Source: Arthrobacter sp. H-02-3 (GTDB lineage: Bacteria > Actinomycetota > Actinomycetes > Actinomycetales > Micrococcaceae). Taken from it: DNA of 64,000 bases. A model generated the notes under the pieces. That model ran no database searches. It had not been told where the DNA came from and saw only the letters and a list, made by a program, of their open reading frames with translations. This document shows positions 40,649 through 49,456 of the stretch, in pieces. Location of the stretch: contig NZ_PYUI01000008.1 in the NCBI RefSeq assembly GCF_003097355.1, positions 120,084 to 184,083 on the forward strand, written 5' to 3'. Each line of letters starts with the position of its first letter. Position 1 is the stretch's first letter. The position numbers were made by a program, and so were the translations under genes.

Positions 40649-42979
40649 GTGCGTAACGAGCAGCTGCTGCACCAATCCGGAAGCCGTGTCATTGACCTCG
40701 ATATCGAGGGCATGACGTGCGCCTCCTGCGTCAACCGGATCGAACGCAAGCTCGGAAAGCTCGACGGCGTCGAAGCCTCCGTCAATCTGCCCCTAGAGAC
40801 CGCCCACGTCACCGTCCCGGCGGCCATCACAGACGAACAAATCACCGCCACCGTCGCCGCGGCAGGCTACAAGGCCACGATCCGGCCCCCCAAGCACCCG
40901 ACTGACGCGAGTGGCCCCGCCGAAAGCCCCAAGCTCGGCCCCCGGCTCGTCGGGGCAGCGGTCCTCACCATCCCGGTGTTTCTCATTTCGATGTTCCCGG
41001 CCTTCCACTTCGCCAACTGGGGCTGGGCAGCAGCCCTCCTCGCCCTGCCCGTGGTTACCTGGGCGGCGTGGCCATTCCACCGGGCAGCCGCCGTCAACGC
41101 CCGGCACCTGTCCTCCACGATGGACACGCTCGTCTCCATTGGCGTGACGGCGGCCTACGTCTTCTCGGCCTGGCAGCTCTTCGCGGACCCGCTAATGACC
41201 GCCCACCCGGAGATGGACGGAACGGGGATGGACTCCGGCGGACTCTACTTCGAGGTTGCCTCGGTAGTCACCACGTTCCTGCTGCTGGGCCGGTATCTGG
41301 AGGCCAATGCCAAGCAAAAAGCCGGAGACGCCCTCAAGGCACTGCTGAATCTGGGTGCCAAGGATGCCACAGTGCTCCGCGACGGCCAGGAGCAGCAGAT
41401 TCCCGCCGATCGGCTGGGGGTAGGCGACCTCATTGTGGTCCGCCCCGGCGAGAAGATTGCGACTGACGGCATCGTCGTCGAAGGGTCCTCCGCGGTCGAC
41501 GCGTCGCTGGTCACGGGTGAATCGGTGCCGGTGGAAGTCGGCCCGGACAGCCCGGTCACGGGTGCCACCATCAACACCTCCGGCCGGCTGCTTGTCCGCG
41601 CCACGCGCGTCGGCGCCGAAACCACCTTGGCCCAGATGGGCCGGTTGGTCTCCGAGGCGCAGACCGGCAAGGCGCAGATCGCGCGCCTCGCGGACCGGAT
41701 CAGCGCCGTCTTCGTGCCGGTGGTCCTCGCCATCGCCGTGGTGACCTTTGGCGCCTGGCTGCTCGCGGCCGGCCCGGAGATCAGCGACGCCGGGCTCCGG
41801 GCAGCGTTTACGGCCGCCGTCGCCGTACTCGTCATTGCCTGCCCCTGCGCCCTGGGCCTGGCCACCCCGGTGGGGCTGCTCACCGGAACCGGCCGGGGCG
41901 CCCAGCTGGGCATCCTGATCCGGGGCCCCCAGGTCCTCGAGGACACCCGGACCGTTGACACCATCCTGCTGGACAAGACCGGCACCGTGACCACCGGCCA
42001 CCTCGCCGTCGACGGCACGGAGGCCTTCGGAGCGTTCACCTCTGCGGAGGTTCTGCGTCTGGCCGGAGCCCTGGAGGCCGCGTCGGAACACCCGATCGCC
42101 CGCGCCATCGCTGCCGCGGCACGGGACGCGGCACTGGTTACGGCACCGGGTACGTCACCGGACGCCGCGGCCGGGGCGCCGGCTGCAGGGAACCGCGAGG
42201 TCGCGAACGGCGGCGCCGGCCTGGCCGGCGTCGCCGGTTTCCGCTCCGCGCCCGGCGGCGGCGTCCAGGGCACCGTGGAGGGCCGGCTCCTGACGGCAGG
42301 CCGTACGGGCTGGCTGGAGCAGAACGGCATCGCGCCCGCCGCCGCGCAGCTGGAGGCCCTCAGCACCGCCGAAGCCTCCGGCGCCACAGCGATCTGGCTC
42401 GCCGTGGACGGGGAGCCCGCCGGCATTATCAGCCTGCGGGACACGCTCAAGCCGGGCTCTGCAGCCGGGATCTCGCGGCTGCGCGGGCTGGGTCTCCGGC
42501 CGATCCTCCTGACCGGGGACAACGCCGCCGTTGCCGCGCAGGTGGCAGCCGCCGTCGGCATAGCTCCGGAGGATGTGTTCGCAGGGGTGCTGCCGGAGGG
42601 CAAGGTCGAGGCGGTGCGGAAGCTGCAGTCCGACGGCGCCATTGTCGCCATGGCCGGTGACGGCGTCAATGACGCGGCCGCGCTGGCCCAGTCGGATCTG
42701 GGCATCGCGATGGGCTCCGGCACGGATGTTGCAATCGAGGCCGCCGACCTGACGGTCATGGGCAACGATCTGGGGCAGGTCGCCCAGGCCATCGAGCTCT
42801 CCCGCCGGACCCTGGCGACCATCAAAACGAACCTCTTCTGGGCCTTTTTCTACAACGCCATCGGCATTCCCATAGCGGCCCTGGGACTCCTGAATCCGAT
42901 GATCGCAGGGGGCGCCATGGCCGCGAGTTCCGTGCTGGTGGTGGCCAATTCGCTGCGGCTGCGCAGCTTCGGCAGGTAG
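40649..42979 (+). CDS. copA: Copper-exporting P1B-type ATPase
   Basis: A 776-residue pump. N-terminal metal-binding domain with GMTCASC (21-27), then eight membrane helices; CPC at 398-400 in the transport helix, phosphorylation Asp442 in DKTGTVTTG, the HP motif in EAASEHPIARAI, and the hinge GDGVND at about 670-675. The single HMA domain and CPC give Cu(I)/Ag(I) specificity. The ATP-binding domain carries an Ala/Gly-rich insertion around residues 495-530. The GTG start follows AGGG; the ATG at 40631 is out of frame. Confidence 0.94.
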   Translation: MRNEQLLHQSGSRVIDLDIEGMTCASCVNRIERKLGKLDGVEASVNLPLETAHVTVPAAITDEQITATVAAAGYKATIRPPKHPTDASGPAESPKLGPRLVGAAVLTIPVFLISMFPAFHFANWGWAAALLALPVVTWAAWPFHRAAAVNARHLSSTMDTLVSIGVTAAYVFSAWQLFADPLMTAHPEMDGTGMDSGGLYFEVASVVTTFLLLGRYLEANAKQKAGDALKALLNLGAKDATVLRDGQEQQIPADRLGVGDLIVVRPGEKIATDGIVVEGSSAVDASLVTGESVPVEVGPDSPVTGATINTSGRLLVRATRVGAETTLAQMGRLVSEAQTGKAQIARLADRISAVFVPVVLAIAVVTFGAWLLAAGPEISDAGLRAAFTAAVAVLVIACPCALGLATPVGLLTGTGRGAQLGILIRGPQVLEDTRTVDTILLDKTGTVTTGHLAVDGTEAFGAFTSAEVLRLAGALEAASEHPIARAIAAAARDAALVTAPGTSPDAAAGAPAAGNREVANGGAGLAGVAGFRSAPGGGVQGTVEGRLLTAGRTGWLEQNGIAPAAAQLEALSTAEASGATAIWLAVDGEPAGIISLRDTLKPGSAAGISRLRGLGLRPILLTGDNAAVAAQVAAAVGIAPEDVFAGVLPEGKVEAVRKLQSDGAIVAMAGDGVNDAAALAQSDLGIAMGSGTDVAIEAADLTVMGNDLGQVAQAIELSRRTLATIKTNLFWAFFYNAIGIPIAALGLLNPMIAGGAMAASSVLVVANSLRLRSFGR

Positions 42980-43004
42980 GCCGGCCTTCGCCCGGGTCCC
43001 TCCC

Positions 43005-43277
43005 TCAGGCCGCGCCAAAGCGGGCGGCAGCTTTGGCTTTGGCCTTGGCAGCTTCCTCTCCGCGGTCCTTTGCCGGCGCGTGGGTCACGAGGGAGTCGAG
43101 CAGGTGCTGGGTGGCGTGGGCAATCTCGTGCACGGCCCGGTTGAAGGCCTCTTCGTTCGCCTTGGACGGCCTGGTGCTGCCACTGATCTTGCGCACGTAC
43201 TGCAGCGCGGCGGCTTCCACCTCGGCGGTGGTCGCATGGGGTTCAAAATTATGGAGGGTCCGGATATTTCGGCACAT
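43005..43277 (-). CDS. DUF2277 family protein
   Basis: A 90-residue protein beginning MCRNIRTLHNFEPHATTAEV, with AALQYVRKISGSTRPSKANE, the strongly conserved DUF2277 pattern. The C-terminus is Ala/Lys-rich. The family is widespread in actinobacteria and has no established function. It converges on copA, 25 bases away. Confidence 0.85.
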   Translation of the reverse strand: MCRNIRTLHNFEPHATTAEVEAAALQYVRKISGSTRPSKANEEAFNRAVHEIAHATQHLLDSLVTHAPAKDRGEEAAKAKAKAAARFGAA

Positions 43278-43367
43278 AGCTCCATGCTAGGTGTCCCGAG
43301 GCACGGGAACGAGAGCACCGCTACACGACGCCGGACCCGCATTGGGGCCGGCGCCGGCGGAACGCGC

Positions 43368-44471
43368 CTACGGTACGGGTTCGACGTCGTTCGCGTGGTC
43401 CAACGGGGCCGGCAGCGGGGCGGCGCGCAGTTCGTCCAGCCGGACCAGGACCACACCGCCGACGATCAGGAGACCGCCGAGCAGCTGAATGGTGCCGGGC
43501 AGTTCGCCGAGCAACAGCCAGGCCCAGATGACGGCGAAGAGGACTTCGGTCAGCGACACGAAGGACGCCACCTTGGATCCGAGGGCCCGCGCGGCGACAA
43601 TTCCGGACACGTACGCCAGGACCGTGGCCAGGACCACGAGGCCGCCGAGGGCGACCCACCAAGGGGTGATCCAAGGTCCCAGCCGCGTATCGGCCGTGCC
43701 GAAGGCCATCGGCACCAGACCGGTGGCGGCCGCGAGCCACATCACGACGGCTCCGACCATCAGGCCGCCGGAAGCCAGGACAATCGGCGGGAGGGTGTCG
43801 TTTTCCCTGGCCGTGATGAAGAAGTAGATCGCGAGGCAGACCGCGGCCGCTATTCCCCACAGCACGCCGATCAGGTCGATCTTCACGGCACCCGTCAGGT
43901 CCAGGACCAGCACCAGTCCGCCCAGCGACAGCAGGGTGCCGGCGATGGTCAGCGGGCGGGGACGCTTCCGGCTCGCGGCCCACAGCCACAACACGATGAT
44001 GACGGGCGCGAGGTACTCCAGCAGGAGGGCGACGCCCACCGACAGCCGGGACACCGCATTGAAATAGAACAGCTGGCACGCGGCGACCCCAATGACGCCG
44101 AAAAGCAGGATGGTCAGCCAGTTGTCCTTGAATTGGTGCCAGCGGCCGCGCAGCGCCGGGATGGCGGGAACCGCGAGGATCAGCGCGGCGCCGGTGAGAC
44201 GGCCCGTAACGGCGGCCCCGGGCGTCCAGCCCGTTTCGAGGAGGGCCTTCGCGAACGATCCGGAGATGCCGAAGACCGCCGAGGAGAACAACGCGATGCC
44301 CAGGCCCGAGGCCATGAAGCTGGACGCGACACCGGACCGCCTGGTGCCGGCCGTGGCGCCCCGCGCCGTGCCCGTTGTCTCCCCCATTGCGCTGCCGGCC
44401 GGTTCCGAGGCAGGCCGCAGGGCGGCAAGGTCTTGGACCGGGGCGGCGACGGTGCGGCGGGGGGCAGACAC
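43368..44471 (-). CDS. EamA/DMT-family transporter
   Basis: A 367-residue protein with ten hydrophobic helices in two EamA repeats after an unusually long cytosolic N-terminus (about 50 residues). FGISGSFAKALLETGWTPGAA opens repeat one and LWGIAAAVCLAIYFFITAR repeat two; SLTEVLFAVIWAWLLLGE is the conserved end motif. Related proteins export amino acids or metabolites; substrate unknown. Divergent from the CGNR gene. Confidence 0.83.
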   Translation of the reverse strand: MSAPRRTVAAPVQDLAALRPASEPAGSAMGETTGTARGATAGTRRSGVASSFMASGLGIALFSSAVFGISGSFAKALLETGWTPGAAVTGRLTGAALILAVPAIPALRGRWHQFKDNWLTILLFGVIGVAACQLFYFNAVSRLSVGVALLLEYLAPVIIVLWLWAASRKRPRPLTIAGTLLSLGGLVLVLDLTGAVKIDLIGVLWGIAAAVCLAIYFFITARENDTLPPIVLASGGLMVGAVVMWLAAATGLVPMAFGTADTRLGPWITPWWVALGGLVVLATVLAYVSGIVAARALGSKVASFVSLTEVLFAVIWAWLLLGELPGTIQLLGGLLIVGGVVLVRLDELRAAPLPAPLDHANDVEPVP

Positions 44472-44542
44472 GGCATTCTCCTGTCAGGAGTAAAGTGGGG
44501 TTATGGTCATGACATTACGCCCCCGCAAGGTAAGGAGTCAAG

Positions 44543-45085
44543 ATGGTCTTTGCCCCTGACACAGAAGTTGCCCTGCGTTCCGTGGTCAACCTCATCAACA
44601 CCGCCGCGAACGGCCAGGAACATCTGGCCACGGTCAAGGACCTGGACGGCTTCCTGGCGGCTGAGGGCTTCACCGGTTCCCGGACATGGGACCAGGCCGA
44701 GCTGGAAAGCATACGGCGGCTCCGCGGCGAACTCGCCGAGCTCTGGGTGGCGGAGGAGGCCGCTGCCGCGGAGACCGTGAACCGGTTGCTCCGCGAGGCC
44801 CGGGCACTCCCCCAGTTGGTCAAGCACCATCCGTGGGACTGGCACTTGCACGCCACCACGCCCGAGGCCCCGCTGGCTGACCGCATGAGCACGGAAGCGG
44901 CCATGGCCATCGTGGACGTGATCCGCAGCAAGGAAATGGACCGCCTGCTGGTGTGCGCGGCGGAAGACTGCGACGCCGTCGTGCTCGATCTGAGCCGCAA
45001 CCGCTCGAAGCGCTACTGCGATACGGGAAACTGCGCCAACCGCGCGCATGTGGCCGCATATCGGGCCCGCAAGGCGGTGTCCTGA
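44543..45085 (+). CDS. ABATE/CGNR zinc-finger domain protein, probable stress-response regulator
   Basis: A 180-residue protein with the ABATE N-terminal domain (VVNLINTAANG, about residues 14-24) and a C-terminal zinc ribbon with LVCAAEDCDAVVLDLSRNR and YCDTGNCANRAHVAAYRARK. The motif is CANR instead of the usual CGNR. The four Cys that bind zinc are present. AAGGAG precedes the ATG. It may act on DNA or RNA; divergent from the EamA transporter, which it may control (inference). Confidence 0.8.
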   Translation: MVFAPDTEVALRSVVNLINTAANGQEHLATVKDLDGFLAAEGFTGSRTWDQAELESIRRLRGELAELWVAEEAAAAETVNRLLREARALPQLVKHHPWDWHLHATTPEAPLADRMSTEAAMAIVDVIRSKEMDRLLVCAAEDCDAVVLDLSRNRSKRYCDTGNCANRAHVAAYRARKAVS

Positions 45086-45124
45086 CCTGCGGGGCCCCGG
45101 TGTTGGGTGCTTAGGCCTGCGGCG

Positions 45125-45499
45125 TCAGGCGCGCGGTCCGTTGTCGCCGGAATCGGCCGAATCGACGGGGCCACCGGTTTCGGGCCCGGGCTGCACAGAC
45201 GGGCCGCCGTGGCCGGAAGGGGACCTCTTGGAGCTGAGGTTGACGCCGGAGCCCTTCCCCAGGTGCTCGGCGTTGTCCTTGTAGCTCATCGAGAGCATGG
45301 CGGCCACCACGAGGATCACAATGAAGGCGATCCCGGCGCCGATGAAGGCCAGGTCAAAGCGGGGCGAACGGGCGCTGCCGCCCGAGGCGAAGATCAGGAC
45401 GCCGAAGAACACCACGACGGCCCAGAACGCGGAGAACATGAGCGTTCCCTTGACCGAGGTCCGCACGTTGCGGGACGCTCCGGATTTCTGCTGTGCCAA
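45125..45499 (-). CDS. Small membrane protein, unknown
   Basis: A 124-residue protein with two hydrophobic helices (about 20-42 and 51-71) and a polar Gly/Ser/Pro tail. It begins at a TTG preceded by AGGAGG at good spacing, the only sensible start. No family recognised. Confidence 0.65.
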   Translation of the reverse strand: MAQQKSGASRNVRTSVKGTLMFSAFWAVVVFFGVLIFASGGSARSPRFDLAFIGAGIAFIVILVVAAMLSMSYKDNAEHLGKGSGVNLSSKRSPSGHGGPSVQPGPETGGPVDSADSGDNGPRA

Positions 45500-45582
45500 G
45501 GTGTTTTCCTCCTGCAGCCTGCGCGGGAAGCGTGGCTGTCTTGTTACCGCAATTGTTCTACGCCGGGTAGAACCTGTCGGTA

Positions 45583-46176
45583 CTAGTTTACGGCCTCCGC
45601 GGAATCGCCCCGAGCATCATGCCGCAGGGTCAGCCCGGACAACATCCACAGGACGCCACTGATGATGGCCCCGCCGCCGGCCACGCCGAGGAGCGCGTGC
45701 GCACCAAGGCCGATGAAGAACGGCAGCGCGATCGCCGTGCCCAGCCCGATCACGCCGGAGGCGATCCAGTCCCGGGCCAGGACGGAACGTCCGCGGCCCG
45801 GAACGCCCGCGAGCAGCTCCGCAACACCGGCAACGCCGAGACCGATTGCGGCGATCGTTCCGAAGACGAGGGAGCCGGGGATCATGGCCACGGCTGCACC
45901 GGCCCCGGCCAGGACGGCCCCGCCGGCGGAGAGGATCCTGCCCGCACGTTCCCGCGGACGGTACCCGGACTTCGTCACCGTCCAGATCAGCACCACACCG
46001 GTGGCCAGCAGGTACAGGCCGCCAGCCCAGCCCATACCCGCCTCGGATGGCGCGGCCCAGAACACGGTCACCGCGCCAAACACGAGCGCAACGGCAGCCC
46101 TGACCAGCACGGGCTTCCAGAGGTCGGCCGCGGCGCGGATGGCAGGGGTCGCGTCAGGCGCTGCGGGAAGAGTCAC
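45583..46176 (-). CDS. HdeD/DUF308-like membrane protein
   Basis: A 197-residue protein with six hydrophobic helices in pairs. The layout and stretches such as LVLRAAVALVFGAVTVFWA-type helix one and GLYLLATGVVLIWTV resemble the HdeD/DUF308 family, whose enterobacterial member is acid-induced. The start is a GTG at 46176. Function unknown here. Confidence 0.6.
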   Translation of the reverse strand: MTLPAAPDATPAIRAAADLWKPVLVRAAVALVFGAVTVFWAAPSEAGMGWAGGLYLLATGVVLIWTVTKSGYRPRERAGRILSAGGAVLAGAGAAVAMIPGSLVFGTIAAIGLGVAGVAELLAGVPGRGRSVLARDWIASGVIGLGTAIALPFFIGLGAHALLGVAGGGAIISGVLWMLSGLTLRHDARGDSAEAVN

Positions 46177-46284
46177 CCGTCCAGTTTAGTGCGAAGCCGG
46201 CACTGCGCGCGCCGGGACCAGGACGCCAGCCGGCGGAGGTCCGGCGGCGGGCGGCGTCGGCCGGCGGTTCCCGGCCGGTCCGGC

Positions 46285-47640
46285 TCACCGCGCGCCGAGG
46301 ACCATCCAGCGGTCCGTCCGCGCCCGAAGGCCCAGTGTCAGCGCCCGCGCCGCCATGTAGCCCAGGGAGAAGGCAGCCCAGAGCCACAGCAGCGCCGCGC
46401 CGCCGCCCGCGCCGGAGTGCCACACCGCCAGCAGCAGGGGAAGATAGGCCGCGAGATTCACGACGCCGGCGATCGCGAGATAGCGGGCGTCGCCCGCTCC
46501 GATGAGGACGCCGTCGAGGACGAAGACGTAGCCGGCGACCGGCTGGCCCGCGGCGAGGACCCACAGGGCGAGCGTAAGCGCCGCCCGGACCTCGGCGTCG
46601 GACGTGAAGAGGGCGCCCGCCCACGGCGCGGCCGCCGCGAGGAGGATCCCGGTCAGGGCACCAAAGCCGAGTCCCCACCGCGTCATCGTGCGCGTCAGCG
46701 CCCGGACGGCGCCGGGCCGGGCCGCCCCGAGTTCCTTGCCGATCAGGGCCTGGGCCGCGATCGCCAGGGCGTCCAGGGCGAAGGCGAAGAACGTGAAGAT
46801 GGTCATTGCCAGCTGGTGCGCGGCAAGATTGACGGGACCCTGGGCCGTCACCACCACTACCGTGGCAAGAATCGCGATGCGCAGGCTGAGCGTGCGCAGC
46901 ATGAGCCAGGAGCCGACCTTGGTCAGGGCCCGGATCCCGCGCCAGTCCGGCAGCAGGGACACCCCGTGGTTGCGGGCGTTGCGCCGGACGATCAGCACGT
47001 ACACGGCCGCCATGGCCCATTGCGCGATGCTCGTGCCCACGGCGGAACCTGTCACGGACCAGCCCAGCCCGTAGACGAGGAACAGGTTCAGCACGATGTT
47101 CAGCGTGAATCCGGCAGCGGCGACGGCCAAGGGGGTCCGGGTGTCCTGAAGCCCGCGCAGCACGCCGGTGCCCGCGAAGATGAGCAGCATCGCCACCAGG
47201 CCCGGCATGGACCCGCGCAGGTAGTCCATGGCATACCCGTGCACCTCGCCGCGGGCACCCATCAGGTCCAGGAGGGGCCCGGCGGCCAGGAATCCGACGG
47301 TCGCCAGGACGATGCCCAGCAGGAGCGCCAGCCAGATGCCGTCCCGTCCGGCAGCGAGGGCTTTTGCGAGCTGGCCGTTGCCGATGGCCCGCGCGACCGC
47401 CGGCGTCGTGGAGTACGCGAGGAACACCATGAGTCCCACGGCCGTGTGGAGGACCGCCGATGCGAGCCCGACGCCGGCCAGTTCGGCCACTCCGAGGTGG
47501 CCCACGATTGCCGAATCCGCGAGCAGGAACAGCGGTTCGGCAATGAGGGCGCCGAAGGCCGGCACCGCCAGGCGGAGGATTTCCCGGCGGTGCCCCGTGG
47601 ACGGAGGCAGGGTCTTGGGCAGGGAAGGGGAGGCAGGCAC
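46285..47640 (-). CDS. MATE-family efflux transporter (DinF-like)
   Basis: A 451-residue protein with 12 helices in two related bundles: LAVPAFGALIAEPLFLLADSA (start of bundle one), VGLMVFLAYSTTPAVARAIG, and LGLRDTRTPL-type linker ending in helix six. It is closest to the DinF branch. It would export cationic drugs or metabolites by Na+ or H+ antiport. It starts at a GTG. Confidence 0.85.
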   Translation of the reverse strand: MPASPSLPKTLPPSTGHRREILRLAVPAFGALIAEPLFLLADSAIVGHLGVAELAGVGLASAVLHTAVGLMVFLAYSTTPAVARAIGNGQLAKALAAGRDGIWLALLLGIVLATVGFLAAGPLLDLMGARGEVHGYAMDYLRGSMPGLVAMLLIFAGTGVLRGLQDTRTPLAVAAAGFTLNIVLNLFLVYGLGWSVTGSAVGTSIAQWAMAAVYVLIVRRNARNHGVSLLPDWRGIRALTKVGSWLMLRTLSLRIAILATVVVVTAQGPVNLAAHQLAMTIFTFFAFALDALAIAAQALIGKELGAARPGAVRALTRTMTRWGLGFGALTGILLAAAAPWAGALFTSDAEVRAALTLALWVLAAGQPVAGYVFVLDGVLIGAGDARYLAIAGVVNLAAYLPLLLAVWHSGAGGGAALLWLWAAFSLGYMAARALTLGLRARTDRWMVLGAR

Positions 47641-47682
47641 GGCTTAACCCTAGCGGGGTGCACGCGACGTCGCCCGGCGTCA

Positions 47683-47735
47683 TTTAGTTGACATTTCAAC
47701 TAAATTGGGGAACCCTTAAGTTGAAAGTACAACTT
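47683..47735. promoter_or_regulatory. Two related inverted repeats before doxX (MarR-type operators)
   Basis: Site 1: TTTAGTTGA (47683-47691) and TCAACTAAA (47696-47704), a perfect 9-bp repeat around CATT. Site 2: AAGTTG (47718-47723) and CAACTT (47730-47735). Both share AGTTG/CAACT half-sites, the type bound by MarR/DUF24 redox regulators. A TTGACA at 47688-47693 lies inside site 1, so binding would block a promoter. No regulator gene is adjacent. Confidence 0.65.
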
Positions 47736-47837
47736 CCTCGCTGCTTCGGCCCGTTCCGCAGTTTGGAGACTCCGCTTTTTGCGGATCCCATCATTTCGCC
47801 CCGGCCGACGCGGCGGCCCACACGAGAAAAGGCCCCC

Positions 47838-48272
47838 ATGAACCAGCCCGCACTGACCACCTCCGCACGAACCGTCCTGCGCGTTATTACGGGATTCCTG
47901 TTCGCGGCCCACGGCTGGCAGAAATTCAACGAATTCACCATCGCCGGCACCCAGGCTGCCTTCACCCAGATGGGCGTCCCGGCGGCCCAGGCGGTGGCCC
48001 CCGTCGTCGCGACCCTCGAACTCGTCGGCGGCGTCGCACTGATCCTGGGCGTGCTCACCCGCGTGTTCGCCGCCCTCCTCGCACTGGACATGCTCGGCGC
48101 CCTCTTCCTGGTCCACGCCTCCGCCGGCGTTTTCGTCGCCACCGGCGGCTACGAGCTGGTGCTGATCCTGGCGGCCGCCGCTCTGGCCGTGGCCCTCGTT
48201 GGCGCCGGCACGGTCTCTGTGGACAAGGCGCTCTTTGGCCGTAGCGGATCCCGGCTCCGCGTCCTCGCCTAA
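47838..48272 (+). CDS. DoxX-family membrane protein
   Basis: A 144-residue protein with four helices; VLRVITGFLFAAHGWQKF (with the conserved HGWQK) and ELVGGVALILGVLTRVFA match DoxX. Members act in oxidative or thiol stress, often as membrane partners of redox enzymes. The ATG at 47838 follows AAAAGG. The AGTTGA-type operators upstream suggest induction by a quinone or thiol stress (inference). Confidence 0.85.
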   Translation: MNQPALTTSARTVLRVITGFLFAAHGWQKFNEFTIAGTQAAFTQMGVPAAQAVAPVVATLELVGGVALILGVLTRVFAALLALDMLGALFLVHASAGVFVATGGYELVLILAAAALAVALVGAGTVSVDKALFGRSGSRLRVLA

Positions 48273-48302
48273 GGCGTTTTTCCCGGCACCTTTCAGCGCT
48301 CC

Positions 48303-48336
48303 CGGCGGGCGGTCACCTCACGGTGGCCGCCCGCCG
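48303..48336 (+). terminator. Hairpin terminator after doxX
   Basis: A 15-bp stem with one G-T pair (48303-48317 with 48322-48336) around TCAC, 30 bases after the stop; no T-run. Confidence 0.65.
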
Positions 48337-48452
48337 TCGCATGTCACCGGCTTCGTATGCCGGCGGTTCGCATGCCGCGGCTTATGGCGTCCCGGACAGC
48401 GATTGTGTCGCCGGCCCACGGCTCCCGGCCGGCCCTTCAGTAAACTCACAGC

Positions 48453-49427
48453 ATGAGCGAGAACGCGCCCAATTCCGTGACCCTGCGCTTCCTGGCGGCC
48501 CCCACCGACGTCGGCCACAGCGGTTCGGTCGACGCCGGCACCGTGCTGGAGTGGGTGGACAAGGCGGCCTACGCGGCCGCCGTCGGCTGGGCAAAGTCCT
48601 ATTGCGTAACGGCCTACGTGGGAAACATCCACTTCGCAGATCCGGTCAACAGCGGTGACATGGTGGAGGTCGAGGCCACGATCGTCTACACAGGGCGGTC
48701 CTCTATGCACATCCGCACCGTGGTGTCCTCGAGCGATCCCAAGGGCGGACCCGCCACCATGCGGAGTCAGTGCATCGTGATCTTCGTGGCCGTGGGCGCA
48801 GACGGCAAGCCCATACCGGTGCCGCAGTTTGAACCCGCGACGCCGGCAGAAATCGAGCAGCGGGACGACGCGCTGGCCCGGATCAAGGTCCGCGAAGAGA
48901 TCGTCCAAGCCATGAGCGAGCAGGAATACACCGATGCCGGCACGGCCGAACGCGTGGTGCTGCGGTTCATGGCGGCGCCCACGGACGTGAACTGGGGCGG
49001 CAAGGTCCACGGCGGAATCGTTATGAAGTGGATCGATGAGGCCGCGTACGTCTGCGCCTCCCGGTACTGCGGGAAGGACACCGTCGCCGTGTTCTCCGGC
49101 GGCGTGCGGTTCTACCGTCCGTTGCTGATCGGCCACGTCGTGGAAGTGGAGGCCCGGCTGGTGTACACCGGCACGAAAGGCATGCACATCGCCGTGCACG
49201 TCCGTTCGGGAGACCCCAAGGGACGCGAGCTGAACCTCACCACGTACTGCCTGACGGTCATGGTGGCCCGCGACGAGACGGGCACTTCGGTCCCGATCCC
49301 GCAGTGGGTTCCGGTCTCCGACGAAGACAAGCGGCTGCACGCCCATGCCCGCGAACTGTTGGAAATCCGCGGCCGGGCCCCCGGGAACCGGCTGCCCAAC
49401 CATCTGCTCGCGGCAGGCGGCAGCTAG
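48453..49427 (+). CDS. Double-hotdog acyl-CoA thioesterase
   Basis: A 324-residue protein with two BFIT/YciA-like hotdog domains (about 8-125 and 165-285). Each starts with the same motif: RFLAAPTDVGHSGSVDAGTVLEW and RFMAAPTDVNWGGKVHGGIVMKW (first halves shown in part). The second domain keeps the catalytic-type helix start HGGIVMKWIDEAAY; in the first HGG is replaced by DAG, so one half may be structural. It hydrolyses acyl-CoA. The ribosome site before 48453 is weak. Confidence 0.85.
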   Translation: MSENAPNSVTLRFLAAPTDVGHSGSVDAGTVLEWVDKAAYAAAVGWAKSYCVTAYVGNIHFADPVNSGDMVEVEATIVYTGRSSMHIRTVVSSSDPKGGPATMRSQCIVIFVAVGADGKPIPVPQFEPATPAEIEQRDDALARIKVREEIVQAMSEQEYTDAGTAERVVLRFMAAPTDVNWGGKVHGGIVMKWIDEAAYVCASRYCGKDTVAVFSGGVRFYRPLLIGHVVEVEARLVYTGTKGMHIAVHVRSGDPKGRELNLTTYCLTVMVARDETGTSVPIPQWVPVSDEDKRLHAHARELLEIRGRAPGNRLPNHLLAAGGS

Positions 49428-49456
49428 GTCCTGGCCGGGCCAGCCGGGCGGGCCGG

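Noticed and set aside
45619..47691. A 690-codon open frame antisense to the HdeD-like and MATE genes
   Set aside because: Its composition (Gly, Arg, Gln, His) is that of a GC-rich shadow frame, and both genes on the other strand have clear membrane-protein character.
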